64,000 nucleotides of DNA from JAHEEL01 sp942491345 (GCA_942491345.1 CALOAN010000019.1:1-64000), one strand, 5' to 3'; counted from the first letter of the stretch, positions 42,938 through 51,692 are shown. The notes: generated from the sequence alone by a model not told the origin. Made by a program: numbers and translations.

Positions 42938-44594
42938 CCTCGATCCACCGATGAATTGCCTGTGTAGGTGGGTGTCGATATAAGGAAAGTGCCCCTTGAG
43001 CTGGGAGGATTGGTGTTCTCTACGCATCAATCAGGCCAGTTAAGAAAGGCACTTCCAGTGCAAGTGTCCCACGGGTTCGCTGCGTCGTCGGCGGTCTTCG
43101 ATGAGGATCATCTCGTGTCGTGCGCCGGACTGGTGCCGGTGATGACACTGGCTGAGCAGACCGGCCTGCCGAATCTGTTGGCTGACAAGATCTTCATCCC
43201 CGCGCCGAAGATCAAATCCGGGTCAGCGAATCCGGCACCGAAGCTGGCCACGGTGATCGCCGGGATGTGCGCCGGCGCCGACAGCATTGATGACCTCAAC
43301 ATCGTCCGGGCCGGGGGCATGAAAACACTCTTCGGCGATGTGTACGCACCATCAACCATCGGAACCCTGTTGCGGGAGTTCACCTTCGGACACGCACGCC
43401 AACTCGAATCAGTCCTGCGCGAACACTTGGCCGCCCTCTGCCGGCGCGTTGAGTTGCTACCCGGATCCGACAGCGGTGTGTTCATCGACATCGACTCCCT
43501 GCTACGACCGGTCTACGGCCATGCCAAACAAGGCGCCTCCTACGGACACACCAAAATCGCTGGCAAGCAGGTCCTGCGCAAAGGACTCTCGCCGTTGGCG
43601 ACCACGATCAGCACCCCCGGTGCGGCGCCGGTGATCGCCGGGATGCGGCTGCGGGCCGGCAAGACCGGCTCCGGTAAAGGAGCCGGTCGAATGGTCGCCC
43701 AGGCCATCACCACGGCCCGAGCGGCCGGGGTCACCGGCCAGATCCTGGTCCGCGGCGATTCGTCCTACGGCACCCGCGCCGTCGTCGGCGCCTGCCGACG
43801 CCATGGTGCGCAATTCTCGGTGGTCATGGGCCGCAACAGCGCGATCAACCGGGCCATCAACGCCATCGACGACGCGGCGTGGACACCGGTGAAATACCCG
43901 GGCGCGGTGCGTGATCCCGACACCGGAGAGTGGATCTCTGATGCCGAAGTCGCCGAAATCAGCTACACCGCATTCGCGGCCACCACAGACCGCTTCACCG
44001 CCCGACTGGTGGTACGTCGGGTCAAAGATGCGCGCTTCCGCGACGCCCTGTTCCCGGTCTGGCGGTATCACCCGTTCTTCACCAACACCGACCTACCAAC
44101 CGCCGACGCCGACATCACCCACCGTCAACACGCGATCATCGAAACTGTCTTCGCCGACCTGATCGCCGGCCCCTTGGCCCACATGCCCTCCGGGCAATTC
44201 GGCGCCAACTCCGCGTGGGTGCTCTGCGGGGCCATCGCCCACAATCTGCTGCGCGCCGCCGGTGTGCTTGCCGGTGGAGCGCACGCAGTGGCCCGGGGAG
44301 CCACCTTGCGACGCACGATCATCACCGTCCCGGCACGGCTGGCCCGACCGCAACGCCGACCCATCCTGCACCTACCCAGCCACTGGCCCTGGACCGAGCA
44401 CTGGCTCACCCTGTGGCGCAACACCATCGGCTACAGCCCACCCGCTACCGCAACCGTCTAACCGTCGCCGAACAGGCCCCACCGAAGCACACAGGAAAAG
44501 CTGGGCAGACCAGCGGCTACATCCTGCCCACCCCACAAACCGCCGTCAGAATCACCGTCGAACCACACCACTCAAGTCAGTCCACGGATTGAGG
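42938..44594 (+). mobile_element. IS1380-family insertion sequence, copy 2 (1657 bp)
   Basis: The left end CCTCGATCC and the right-end complement CCTCAATCC form the inverted repeats, bracketed by ATTAG. It has the same organisation as copy 1. Its own duplication shows it transposed independently rather than as one arm of a composite transposon with copy 1. Confidence 0.9.
43058..44461 (+). CDS. IS1380-family transposase
   Basis: A 467-residue transposase from GTG 43058, MQVSHGFAASSAVFDEDHL. The upstream in-frame GTG at 42968 is rejected because the homologous start in copy 1 aligns with 43058. The same DDE landmarks are present: IDSLLRPVYGHAKQG, VRGDSSYGTRA, HAIIETVFADL. It differs from copy 1 at many residues (ADKIFIPAPK against RDKVVIAEPR, for example), so the two are isoforms. 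Intact and potentially active. Confidence 0.9.
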   Translation: MQVSHGFAASSAVFDEDHLVSCAGLVPVMTLAEQTGLPNLLADKIFIPAPKIKSGSANPAPKLATVIAGMCAGADSIDDLNIVRAGGMKTLFGDVYAPSTIGTLLREFTFGHARQLESVLREHLAALCRRVELLPGSDSGVFIDIDSLLRPVYGHAKQGASYGHTKIAGKQVLRKGLSPLATTISTPGAAPVIAGMRLRAGKTGSGKGAGRMVAQAITTARAAGVTGQILVRGDSSYGTRAVVGACRRHGAQFSVVMGRNSAINRAINAIDDAAWTPVKYPGAVRDPDTGEWISDAEVAEISYTAFAATTDRFTARLVVRRVKDARFRDALFPVWRYHPFFTNTDLPTADADITHRQHAIIETVFADLIAGPLAHMPSGQFGANSAWVLCGAIAHNLLRAAGVLAGGAHAVARGATLRRTIITVPARLARPQRRPILHLPSHWPWTEHWLTLWRNTIGYSPPATATV

Positions 44595-44599
44595 ATTAG
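44595..44599 (+). repeat. Target-site duplication ATTAG, right of IS copy 2
   Basis: Exact copy of 42933-42937, directly outside the IS right end. Confidence 0.85.
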
Positions 44600-44634
44600 T
44601 GGTGCGTCCTAAGTGATAGCTACGTCGGCCGGAT

Positions 44635-45093
44635 TCAGTCGGATGGCGGCAAGAACTTCTCCCACAGCGAAGCCTCCAATGCCGCATGCTCAGAGCGGGA
44701 CCGGCGGCGCAGCTCCTTCTCCGCCCGGGCGAAACGCCGGGACAAAACCCAATCCTCGCGACGTCCGGGCTCCACGTTTATTAACCAGCGCATCTGCTCA
44801 TCAGTCAGACTTGCCAGTCTGCCAGCCGCGTCGCGACCGGAAACAACAACGCCGCCATACAGCAACGGAACATCGCGAGCTGTGAAATCCGACGCCGCGA
44901 GCAGCATCTCGACGCCAACATGATTCAGCACCTGGATGGTCCTATACGGCGAGAACCAGAAAACTAGGCTCCCGCCGGGACTTGTAATGGTCTCGAGTCG
45001 TTGCGCGCGGATGGTGTCTTCAATATCTGCGACGCCATGAATCCTGGCCTTGTACAGGCATTTGTTGGTGCTGGCGTGAAGCGTCCAGATCAT
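44635..45093 (-). CDS. Hypothetical protein
   Basis: A 152-residue protein, MIWTLHASTNKCLYKARIH to EKFLPPSD. It has TIRAQRLETITSPGGSLVF and FWFSPYRTIQVLNHVGVEM, a short phage/plasmid-like domain, then a DEQMRWLINVEPGRREDWVL helix and an Arg-rich tail (RRFARAEKELRRRSRSEH). The 3' end lies 36 bases from the IS duplication, so the gene itself is not cut. Function unknown. Confidence 0.6.
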   Translation of the reverse strand: MIWTLHASTNKCLYKARIHGVADIEDTIRAQRLETITSPGGSLVFWFSPYRTIQVLNHVGVEMLLAASDFTARDVPLLYGGVVVSGRDAAGRLASLTDEQMRWLINVEPGRREDWVLSRRFARAEKELRRRSRSEHAALEASLWEKFLPPSD

Positions 45094-45316
45094 GACCGCA
45101 TCCTAATCGGCCGGCCGGGCCCGGTCTTCCGTGGCGTTGCTCGACACTCTTTAGTCGCGCGTCAGCCGTCTTCCAAAATGGCCGAGGCGATCAAGATCTC
45201 CAGCAGGAAGAAGGACGTGACAGCCAACGCGAGAATGATTGGCGCTTGCCGCGTTAGATTTGCTCGCAGCAGGCAACACTTGCACATCCGAACGGATCTG
45301 ACGAAAGGAGCGGACC

Positions 45317-45724
45317 ATGAAACAGCACGACCCCGGCGGTGCACTCTTCACAAGCGTTGGTCTGCTCGCGGTGGCCTTCTACTTTTCTGAAGGCGGCCCG
45401 ACCTGGCTCGTGTTTGGGGGAGCGGCCGCAATCGTCGTCGGTCTCCGAAAGATCTGGTCGGACGTGCAGCGCGAAGAGCGTGAAGGCGTGGCGCCAGCGT
45501 CGCTGGTGGCCAAGCGGGTCCGGTTCGCCGGGACAGATTTCATGATCCTCGACGACAGCTCCCCGTCGCTGGTCAGCGCTCGCACGGGCGGGCGGGCGAC
45601 GGTGACCGCCAGCTCCAGCGGCAAGATCGGAACCCTGTTCGTAGGCTTCGACGCCGACGGCAATCTGGTCGAGGCGGCCACCGAAGCCACACCATGGGAC
45701 TCAGCGCAGCTGCTCGTGAACTGA
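45317..45724 (+). CDS. Small membrane protein with soluble tail
   Basis: A 135-residue protein, ATG 45317 with GAAAGGAG upstream. One or two hydrophobic segments at residues 10-42 (LFTSVGLLAVAFYFSEGG, TWLVFGGAAAIVVGLRKIW), then a charged soluble domain of 90 residues with VRFAGTDFMILDDSSPSLV and GKIGTLFVGFDADGNLVEA. It could be an NfeD-like membrane-plus-beta-barrel layout, unproven. Confidence 0.6.
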   Translation: MKQHDPGGALFTSVGLLAVAFYFSEGGPTWLVFGGAAAIVVGLRKIWSDVQREEREGVAPASLVAKRVRFAGTDFMILDDSSPSLVSARTGGRATVTASSSGKIGTLFVGFDADGNLVEAATEATPWDSAQLLVN

Positions 45725-45961
45725 CCTGATCCGGGCGCCGGCGGGCCACGCCACCGGACTGGGCGGTTTCGCCACCCTCCGGGCCGGTGCGATTACTGAT
45801 CCATCCACCATCCAGGATGCGCAGACCGGGCTCTGGACCGCCACTGCACCAAGGTTCCGCTAGTGCTCGTTCATGAGGCGCAAGTGCATGCCAGCACGAC
45901 CAGTTCCAAATGCTCGAACGCCTACTCGGGTGTTCGTCTTCGCTGCGGTTCGCTGCTAGCT
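45725..45961. other. Non-coding stretch ahead of the large palindrome
   Basis: No convincing gene or RNA is seen in these 237 bases. Together with the palindrome that follows it makes a 758-base gap before the multi-HTH protein. Confidence 0.4.
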
Positions 45962-46314
45962 GGACCTCCCCGAGTTTCGCGGTAAATTACCCATTTGACC
46001 TGCGGTAACTGTCAGTAAATCGGTGACTTTTCGGTTCACCTGCAGCAATGCGTAGCTGTCGTGGGAATGGGGGGTGCCTCGGACAACCCGGCGTGACAGG
46101 GGCAACAGGGTCTATAGGTGAAAGCTCATTAGTTAGTTGTTCTAGATACATATCTTTACCTGCACTCTCTCTGAAACAGAGAATATCCGCTGCCGGAGGC
46201 ACCCCCCATTCCCACGACAGTTGCGTGTTTGCCCAGCTGAGCAGTGAATTAACCAGAACCTTGACAGTTACCACAGGTCAAACGGGTAATTTACATCGAA
46301 GTACGGGGAGGTTC
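45962..46314. repeat. 353-bp interrupted palindrome, candidate origin or partition/regulatory site
   Basis: Two nested pairs of inverted repeats share one centre near 46138. Outer arms 45962-46015 and 46261-46314 match at 45 of 54 positions, including TAAATTACCC and GGTAACTGTCA blocks. Inner arms 46056-46080 and 46196-46220 are an exact 25-bp match. A third weak pair (46116-46124/46154-46161) lies inside. Each outer arm carries an outward-facing promoter-like pair (TTGACA or CTGACA, 18 bases, GGTAAT). GGGTAATTTACATC at 46284 and GGGACAATTTACATC at 46324 repeat the outer-arm core. The right-hand promoter points at the multi-HTH gene. Confidence 0.75.
46168..46182. promoter_or_regulatory. Variant of the 15-bp palindromic motif
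   Basis: TCTCTGAAACAGAGA matches the consensus TCTCTAAAATAGAGA at 13 of 15 positions and stays palindromic, with the 5-bp arms intact, but lacks the TAAAAT core. It sits inside the 353-bp palindrome near its centre. It could be a binding site without promoter function. Confidence 0.45.
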
Positions 46315-46482
46315 AGCGCGGCCGGGACAATTTACATCCGACAAATCCAGACGGAAACAGGAACCGGACACGAGAACCGGCCTGTCGAAAACCTGTTCGA
46401 GCGTGTTGTGATTTTGTCGGCTGCTCGGCGTGCCCCGCGTCGCAGGAAAGCGCCTCCGCGTGTGGCCATTACGTTGACGCCC

Positions 46483-48684
46483 ATGGCCGCGGACTACACC
46501 CAGTGCGACTTCGACGAGCTGCCCGAGTGGCTACGTTCCGCGTGCGAAGGCCTGACCCCCGAAGAACGCCAGATGATGCTGCAGTCCATGACAGCGATGG
46601 CGGCCTACGACGAGCAGCAAGAGCAGCAGACGCGGCTCGAGGTGCCCGCCCCGCCGTCAGTCGACGACCGGACACTGGTCACTGAGCTGCTCTACCCGGG
46701 CCGGGATCTGGAAGCCGAACCGCTGCCAGACGATCGGGTCCGCGAGATCGACGCCTTGCTGGGCACTCCGAACCCGGACCGCGGTTTCTATCCCGCGTGC
46801 CACAACCAGCCGGTCCGCATGCTCACCCTCGCTGAGACAGCCGCTCAGCTGGGATTGGGGAGGGAGCGGGTGCGCCGCATGACCCTGGGAGGGGGACTGC
46901 CCGCGTTGCGGATGTTCGGAACGATCCGTATCCGATCGGACTACGTGTGGGCGATGGGCAACATCTTGGCGGCAGGTCTGCCTCCAGAGATGGGCTGCGG
47001 CTGGGCCACCAACCGCCCTCGCGGAGCACTCGACCGCGGTGTGCCTGCCGAGGAGGTGGCCCGCATCTTGCGGTTGCATCCGCAAACGATGTGGCGGTGG
47101 TGGCGCAGGTTTGCCAAGGCCAACCCGGATATGAAGCCGCGCAATTTGATGTGGCGCTGTGTGGGTCGGCGTGAACGGGCAATGGTCCCGGAAGACATCC
47201 TGATGGTGTGGGGGATTCCTTACAAGAAATCCTCGCTGCGCCGCATCTATTTCGAGGAGGCGTATCGCATCGACGCCGAAGTCCGCGCGGCGATCGCCGA
47301 GAACCGCCGCCGAACCGATGGTGTCGCTCCCGGCCTGCTTCGGCGCAAAAACAGGATGATCCGCGACCAGGTATCGGGCCTGCAGTGCTTCACTATGGCG
47401 GATGCTGCCTCGATGATGGGGATCAGTACCTCAGGGACCCGCAAGGCGCTGCAGCGCGGAGGGGCCATCACCTGGACCATTGCTGGGACGACGCGGGTCT
47501 GTCAAGACGACTTGTTCGCTGTGCTCCAGCTGCGCAGCGACAAGATCCGCAAGTCTCGGGGCCTTCCGCCCGGTGGCTTGATGAAGGACCCACTGCTGGT
47601 GCCGATCGCGATGGCTGCCGACAAGATCGGTGTAACCGTACGCACCCTGCGCCGCCGTGCCGCTGCTGGCAAGCTCGAAATAGTCACCTCCGGATCCAAG
47701 CTGTGGTTACGGCGCCACGAGGTGGATGCGCTCGTTGCCGCCCAGGCCGCCAAACCAGCACGCGCCGCCGAGGCTTGCGACCGCCGTCGCGCCGCTGCTG
47801 AACGGGGTGCGAATCTGACCGATGCGCACGTGGAGAACTTCCTGGCGTGGCTGAAGTGGAGCCAACCCGACATCGACCCCGCATTGGCACTGCACACGCG
47901 TTCCAGCGCGGCTACGTTCGCCGGCACCCGACCGAATGTCATCGAGGCGCTTGTCGCCGAAGGGCTGCTGCCGGCCCAGCGCCGCGGCCGCGATCTTCGG
48001 ATCCGCACCGTCGATCTGGTTGCGGCAGGGGTGTTCAGTGCCAAGGTGGCGCGGATGTGCCCGAAGCTGAGGATCGGTGATCCGCGTCAACGGCGCAGCG
48101 TCACCGCGGAATACCTCACTTTTGACCAGGCCGCCCAGATTGTCGAGCGACCCGCATCTGAGGTTCGCTATCTGGCCAGGATCGGAACCTTGCACGCGGT
48201 GCGCTTCGGGTCGGGGAACCATCGATTGCATGAAAGCGAGGTTTACGGCCCCGGTTTGGTGCGCTACCGGCAGACGGTCCGGCCGTATCGAACGATCAAG
48301 CACAGGCGGTTCGGTGGCTACAACCAGACTGTCAATGACACGGCCAACCACCTCGGTGTCAGTGAACGAACCGTGCTGCGCATGATCGAACGCGGAGCGC
48401 TGCTGGCGATCGAGGCGGCCAAGCAGCGTTGGTGCCGCATCGAGGGCGGGGCATGGGTACAGCGCGACTTCCCCGTCAACCATGGCGGGTTCCTGGTGTC
48501 GGACAAGAGCGTTCGTACCGCGATCAGGCTGCGACAGTGCCGCGGTGACCTGCCTCGGACACCGATCCCGGTCACTGTCGAGCATCTGCGTGACGGACGC
48601 GCCCCAGAGCTGGAACCGTGGCAGGAGTATCAGCTTGTCGACCGGCAGGGGAACCGTGTCGACGAGTACGGCCGCGCGAGTTGA
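46483..48684 (+). CDS. Multi-helix-turn-helix DNA-binding protein
   Basis: A 733-residue protein from ATG 46483 (MAADYTQCDFDELPEWLRS); GTG 46462 is possible. The frame is open back to 46048, but that part translates the palindrome. At least five excisionase/MerR-like winged-helix units are visible: MLTLAETAAQLGLGRERVR (~112), CFTMADAASMMGISTSGTR (~301), PIAMAADKIGVTVRTLRRR (~372), YLTFDQAAQIVERPASEVR (~543) and TVNDTANHLGVSERTVLRM (~615). A further HTH-like PAEEVARILRLHPQTMWRW lies near 185. There is no catalytic domain. It probably binds repeated sites, perhaps the palindrome upstream, as a replication, partition or regulatory factor. Confidence 0.7.
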   Translation: MAADYTQCDFDELPEWLRSACEGLTPEERQMMLQSMTAMAAYDEQQEQQTRLEVPAPPSVDDRTLVTELLYPGRDLEAEPLPDDRVREIDALLGTPNPDRGFYPACHNQPVRMLTLAETAAQLGLGRERVRRMTLGGGLPALRMFGTIRIRSDYVWAMGNILAAGLPPEMGCGWATNRPRGALDRGVPAEEVARILRLHPQTMWRWWRRFAKANPDMKPRNLMWRCVGRRERAMVPEDILMVWGIPYKKSSLRRIYFEEAYRIDAEVRAAIAENRRRTDGVAPGLLRRKNRMIRDQVSGLQCFTMADAASMMGISTSGTRKALQRGGAITWTIAGTTRVCQDDLFAVLQLRSDKIRKSRGLPPGGLMKDPLLVPIAMAADKIGVTVRTLRRRAAAGKLEIVTSGSKLWLRRHEVDALVAAQAAKPARAAEACDRRRAAAERGANLTDAHVENFLAWLKWSQPDIDPALALHTRSSAATFAGTRPNVIEALVAEGLLPAQRRGRDLRIRTVDLVAAGVFSAKVARMCPKLRIGDPRQRRSVTAEYLTFDQAAQIVERPASEVRYLARIGTLHAVRFGSGNHRLHESEVYGPGLVRYRQTVRPYRTIKHRRFGGYNQTVNDTANHLGVSERTVLRMIERGALLAIEAAKQRWCRIEGGAWVQRDFPVNHGGFLVSDKSVRTAIRLRQCRGDLPRTPIPVTVEHLRDGRAPELEPWQEYQLVDRQGNRVDEYGRAS

Positions 48685-48709
48685 TCGGGGTGAAACTGTA
48701 GCCGGAGTG

Positions 48710-49699
48710 CTACCGACGCTTGAACTTCTTGCCGTAGATGCCTGAGACACGTGGCGGCGGTGGGCCGGTCGGGTCGGGTGCGTCGGGATGGCCGGCGGTG
48801 TGCAGGGAGACGTAGATCAGTTTGCGCAGGCTGTTTTGTGGGCCGTGTGGTTGGTGCTTGTAGTGGCCACGTACGAACCATCGACGGTAGGCGCGATCGT
48901 CGTTGTCTGGGTTGCCGTTGACGCCGCTGACTCCAGGTGGGCGCAGAATGTCGAGCATCGTGACGTCGTTGCGTGTGGTGCGGGTTGATTTCTTGGCCGG
49001 GCCAGTGTTGACCCGTTTCTGGGTGACAACGCGCTGCTGGCCGATCAGTGCGAGCAGCGAGAGCACTGTGGCCGTCAGTGTGGGTGGTCCGGATTGATTC
49101 AGTTCGGGGTCGTCGAGCGGGCTTACCAGGTCGAGGACGCCGGAACCGCGGTCGACCACTGTGGCTAGCTCGTGCTGGTCGAAGCGGAGTACTTTTCCTG
49201 GTGATGTTTTGGGGCGCATGTCGCTGAGCTGTCCGTGCTTGCGTGGATCGCGCATCTGGGAGAGCAGGTAGCTGGTGATGTGGGTCTGGTCATAGATCCA
49301 AGCGATACCGTCCCAGGTGACCGGAACCGTTGATTGGCCCGCGTCTTTCATGTCAATGCTTCGCCAACTGAATGTGGCCAGCGGTTTCGGCCACAGCATC
49401 AGCCCGACTGGTGCCAGATCTGACGTGGTGATCAGCTCTTGGAAAGTGGTCTCCGGCATATCGCGGCTGGCGAGGTCTGCTGCAACGGATGCCGCTGTGC
49501 GGCTCATCCAGTACAGCTCGGCGTCAGCGATGTTGTCGGCGAACATTTTCATGTACGGCCTGGTGGGGTGGTTCTTCATCTCGTCTGGGACGGTGTCGAT
49601 CTCGTCGATCGAGGCCTGGTAGCAGCGTTCGGAATCTGCGAGTGCCTCGGCGATCCACGGCATGCTGAATGCATCCCACCGGTGCGAACGTCCAGCCAT
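48710..49699 (-). CDS. Hypothetical protein, mobile-element type
   Basis: A 329-residue soluble protein, MAGRSHRWDAFSMPWIAEAL to KKFKRR. The N-terminal 90 residues are helical (ERCYQASIDEIDTVPDEMK, ADAELYWMSRTAASVAADL). The middle has LAPVGLMLWPKPLATFSWR and IAWIYDQTHITSYLLSQ. The C-terminal third is basic (RAYRRWFVRGHYKHQPHGP then RKLIYVSLHTAGH). It ends 26 bases from the multi-HTH gene, convergent. The basic end suggests nucleic-acid contact; unproven. No family name recognised. Confidence 0.65.
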   Translation of the reverse strand: MAGRSHRWDAFSMPWIAEALADSERCYQASIDEIDTVPDEMKNHPTRPYMKMFADNIADAELYWMSRTAASVAADLASRDMPETTFQELITTSDLAPVGLMLWPKPLATFSWRSIDMKDAGQSTVPVTWDGIAWIYDQTHITSYLLSQMRDPRKHGQLSDMRPKTSPGKVLRFDQHELATVVDRGSGVLDLVSPLDDPELNQSGPPTLTATVLSLLALIGQQRVVTQKRVNTGPAKKSTRTTRNDVTMLDILRPPGVSGVNGNPDNDDRAYRRWFVRGHYKHQPHGPQNSLRKLIYVSLHTAGHPDAPDPTGPPPPRVSGIYGKKFKRR

Positions 49700-49797
49700 C
49701 TTCCCCTCCGACCTGCATGCAGCGTGTGAGTCGCAATATAACGGCGCAGGACGACAGTGCCGTGGGCCCGGCCCCGGGAAAGCTGGGCGCGGAAGTC

Positions 49798-50001
49798 TCA
49801 GATCTTGGATTCGGCGTCCGTCGCGGCGACGCCGCCGCGCTCCAACACCGTATAGGTGAAACCGGGTTTGACGAGGTGGTAGCCCTTGTCAGTGAACAGA
49901 TCCCGGTACGAATCACCGCCGAGGATGGACCGGATGTGGCAGTTCACGCCGCTGAGAACAACCACGTCACCCTCTGTCAGATCCCGTCCGAATACGCGCA
50001 T
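49798..50001 (-). CDS. Small beta-rich protein
   Basis: A 67-residue protein, MRVFGRDLTEGDVVVLSGV to AESKI. The opening RVFGRDLTEGDVVVL and the later YTVLERGG fit an SH3-like or small beta-barrel domain. First of several short minus-strand genes in 49798-51043. Function unknown. Confidence 0.55.
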   Translation of the reverse strand: MRVFGRDLTEGDVVVLSGVNCHIRSILGGDSYRDLFTDKGYHLVKPGFTYTVLERGGVAATDAESKI

Positions 50002-50017
50002 CGTTCGTCCTTTCCGT

Positions 50018-50266
50018 TCAGAAGCAGGCGTCGCAGGTGCAGTGGTGGTGGCCGCCGGAGCGGCATGCTGGAGAGGTGCGGTGATTGGGCATGAGCTCGT
50101 TGACAGCGGTGCGCCCCTGGCACATCCGGCACGCGGAGTCCCAGAACACCCCGTCGATGTGGCGGTAGAAGATCACACTTCGGCCCTCCAGAGTCCCGGA
50201 GGCCAGATGCTGTGGGAGAACTTGTGCCCAGTCGGGGAGTGTGGCCGTTAGCGCGGGTGCGGACAT
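50018..50266 (-). CDS. Small Cys/His protein, likely zinc-binding
   Basis: An 82-residue protein from ATG 50266 (MSAPALTATLPDWAQVL), with AAGGA upstream; the ATG at 50275 is too close to the ribosome site. The C-terminal half holds SACRMCQG, then MPNHRTSPACRSGGHHHCT and CDACF: at least two CxxC pairs with nearby His, typical of zinc ribbons. The palindromic motif copy 3 lies 121 bases upstream. Possibly a DNA-binding or regulatory protein. Confidence 0.6.
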   Translation of the reverse strand: MSAPALTATLPDWAQVLPQHLASGTLEGRSVIFYRHIDGVFWDSACRMCQGRTAVNELMPNHRTSPACRSGGHHHCTCDACF

Positions 50267-50386
50267 AGATGGCATTCCTTGTCTGTTCTGGTTGACGGCG
50301 TTGGAGCGGTGATCGACCGCGGCAACTGTGGAGGCGGTTCGGGTTCTGCGGGTCTCGCGACAGGGTCGGTGATTGCTCTTCGTAAA

Positions 50387-50401
50387 TCTCTAAAATAGAG
50401 A
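50387..50401. promoter_or_regulatory. 15-bp palindromic operator/promoter motif, copy 3
   Basis: Exact TCTCTAAAATAGAGA. The nearest downstream gene is the zinc-binding-type protein on the minus strand; nothing coding is seen on the plus strand for over 800 bases. The TAAAAT hexamer reads on the plus strand here, so it may act as an operator rather than that gene's -10 box. Confidence 0.65.
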
Positions 50402-50612
50402 ATATCACCGAAGGGGCTTCTCTGCATCCCGTCGTTCCCGCCGCGCTGGCCGCCACCGGGGTCCTATTCAGAGCGGCGTTCAGGCGTCGTTACGCGCCCA
50501 CACGCACGGCGTGTGCTCTGGTCAACGCGAAAGTCGCCGCTCCAAAGCCTCACGGGCACACCTGAACTGACGGCAGGTGCGTCCTGAACATCCACTGCAT
50601 CCTGCGGTCCGT

Positions 50613-50813
50613 TCAGTTGGGGAGTTCGCGGTAGTCGAACTCGTATCCCTCGCCGTGGAGGTAGTTCTGCAGACTCCCGCTGCCCTCGTCGGCGTAATAG
50701 CCGCCGGGATCGTAGGTGGCGCGAATGTGGTCGAGCACCTCGTCGTAGGTGGCGTGACGCGTGACTGCAGGCTCGCCCGCACTTGGGTCGGCGGTGGTCA
50801 GCTCCCAGGCCAT
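50613..50813 (-). CDS. Small hypothetical protein
   Basis: A 66-residue acidic protein, MAWELTTADPSAGEPAVTR to RELPN, overlapping the stop of the gene upstream (TGATG). It is Tyr-rich in the middle (IRATYDPGGYYADEG). Coupled pair with 50813-51043. Function unknown. Confidence 0.55.
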   Translation of the reverse strand: MAWELTTADPSAGEPAVTRHATYDEVLDHIRATYDPGGYYADEGSGSLQNYLHGEGYEFDYRELPN

Positions 50814-51043
50814 CAGACGTCCCAGCTAAATTCGCGGCCGACCAGTCCCGGATCGTCGGAACAGGTGGCGATCTCGGCGAAGTAACCGGACTCGTCGGCA
50901 CCGGCATCGCTGCCAGTGCGTGGGCGCAGATGTTCATCGGCCCACTCGTCGAGGCCGCCAGTCGGAGCTGGCACGTCGAAGGTCTCTGTGCGCGGATACT
51001 CCTGGCCGTCATAGACGTCGGTGAATTTCACGGTGATCTGCAC
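50813..51043 (-). CDS. Small hypothetical protein
   Basis: A 76-residue acidic protein, MQITVKFTDVYDGQEYPRT to EFSWDV, with a beta-strand start and a C-terminal Cys (EIATCSDD). Both it and the next gene resemble the tiny phage-like ORFs scattered through this replicon. Good ribosome site (GGAACC region) upstream. Confidence 0.55.
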   Translation of the reverse strand: MQITVKFTDVYDGQEYPRTETFDVPAPTGGLDEWADEHLRPRTGSDAGADESGYFAEIATCSDDPGLVGREFSWDV

Positions 51044-51280
51044 TGGGCGGTTCCTTTCGTGGGGGCCAGGTGCGTCGCCACAGTGTCAGGCGACCCCATC
51101 GGCGGGGGCACGCGGCGCGACGAGCCCAGGCTGGTAGCTGTCACGTCCTTCCTGCGACCGAGCCGTAGCCCGTGACCGGCGGCAGGCTGCGCCCCGGTGT
51201 GTCGGTGCATGTGGCTAGGTCGAGCGGCCGGGAAATGGTTTCCTGCCAACGATGTCCCGCCTGGAACGCAAGGAGAACCC

Positions 51281-51592
51281 ATGTCTGAGAGCGCATCGCG
51301 AGTCGCAGCCGAAGCGGCGCTGTTTCTGGCCGGCCGCAGCGCCGATGATCTCGGCTGGCCCGACCGCGCCTGCGTGGCACGGCAGTTCGCCGCCGCGCTC
51401 ATGGGTGGTCTCGGTCCCGCGCAGTGGGGAGCCGATCCGGCCATGTGGTGCATCGAGGTGCTGGAGCCGGCCATCGAACGTCGCATTCCCGGTCCCAGTG
51501 ACGATCTGCGCGCATTGGGGTGGCCGCACGCGCCCACAGTTGCAGCGCGCCTGGTTCAGTGGCTCGTCGAGGACGGAATCTTGACTGACTAG
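51281..51592 (+). CDS. Small hypothetical protein
   Basis: A 103-residue protein from ATG 51281 with AAGGAG upstream, MSESASRVAAEAALFLAGR to WLVEDGILTD. Helical, Ala-rich, Trp-containing (GPAQWGADPAMWCIEVLEP). The frame is longer upstream to 51197 but without a ribosome site. It is followed after 57 bases by palindromic motif copy 4 and the rIIA-like gene. Function unknown. Confidence 0.6.
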   Translation: MSESASRVAAEAALFLAGRSADDLGWPDRACVARQFAAALMGGLGPAQWGADPAMWCIEVLEPAIERRIPGPSDDLRALGWPHAPTVAARLVQWLVEDGILTD

Positions 51593-51649
51593 TGGCTGAC
51601 TAACACCGCATTTATTGCACAACGCGAACTTGTCGGCGGCTGTGTGTAA

Positions 51650-51664
51650 TCTCTAAAATAGAGA
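51650..51664 (+). promoter_or_regulatory. 15-bp palindromic operator/promoter motif, copy 4
   Basis: Exact TCTCTAAAATAGAGA with TAAAAT at 51654-51659. A TTGTCG at 51630-51635, 18 bases upstream of TAAAAT, is a possible -35 box. It lies 28 bases ahead of the rIIA-like start, so it is very probably the promoter and operator of the rIIAB-sigma-helicase operon. Confidence 0.75.
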
Positions 51665-51692
51665 TCAGCCGACACCCCTTCAGGAGCTTGAA

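Noticed and set aside
29365..44594. Composite transposon bounded by the two IS1380 copies
   Set aside because: Each copy has its own target duplication, so they inserted separately.
46048..46482. 145-codon upstream extension of the multi-HTH protein
   Set aside because: It translates the palindrome sequence and lacks a ribosome site; the protein-like sequence begins near 46462-46483.
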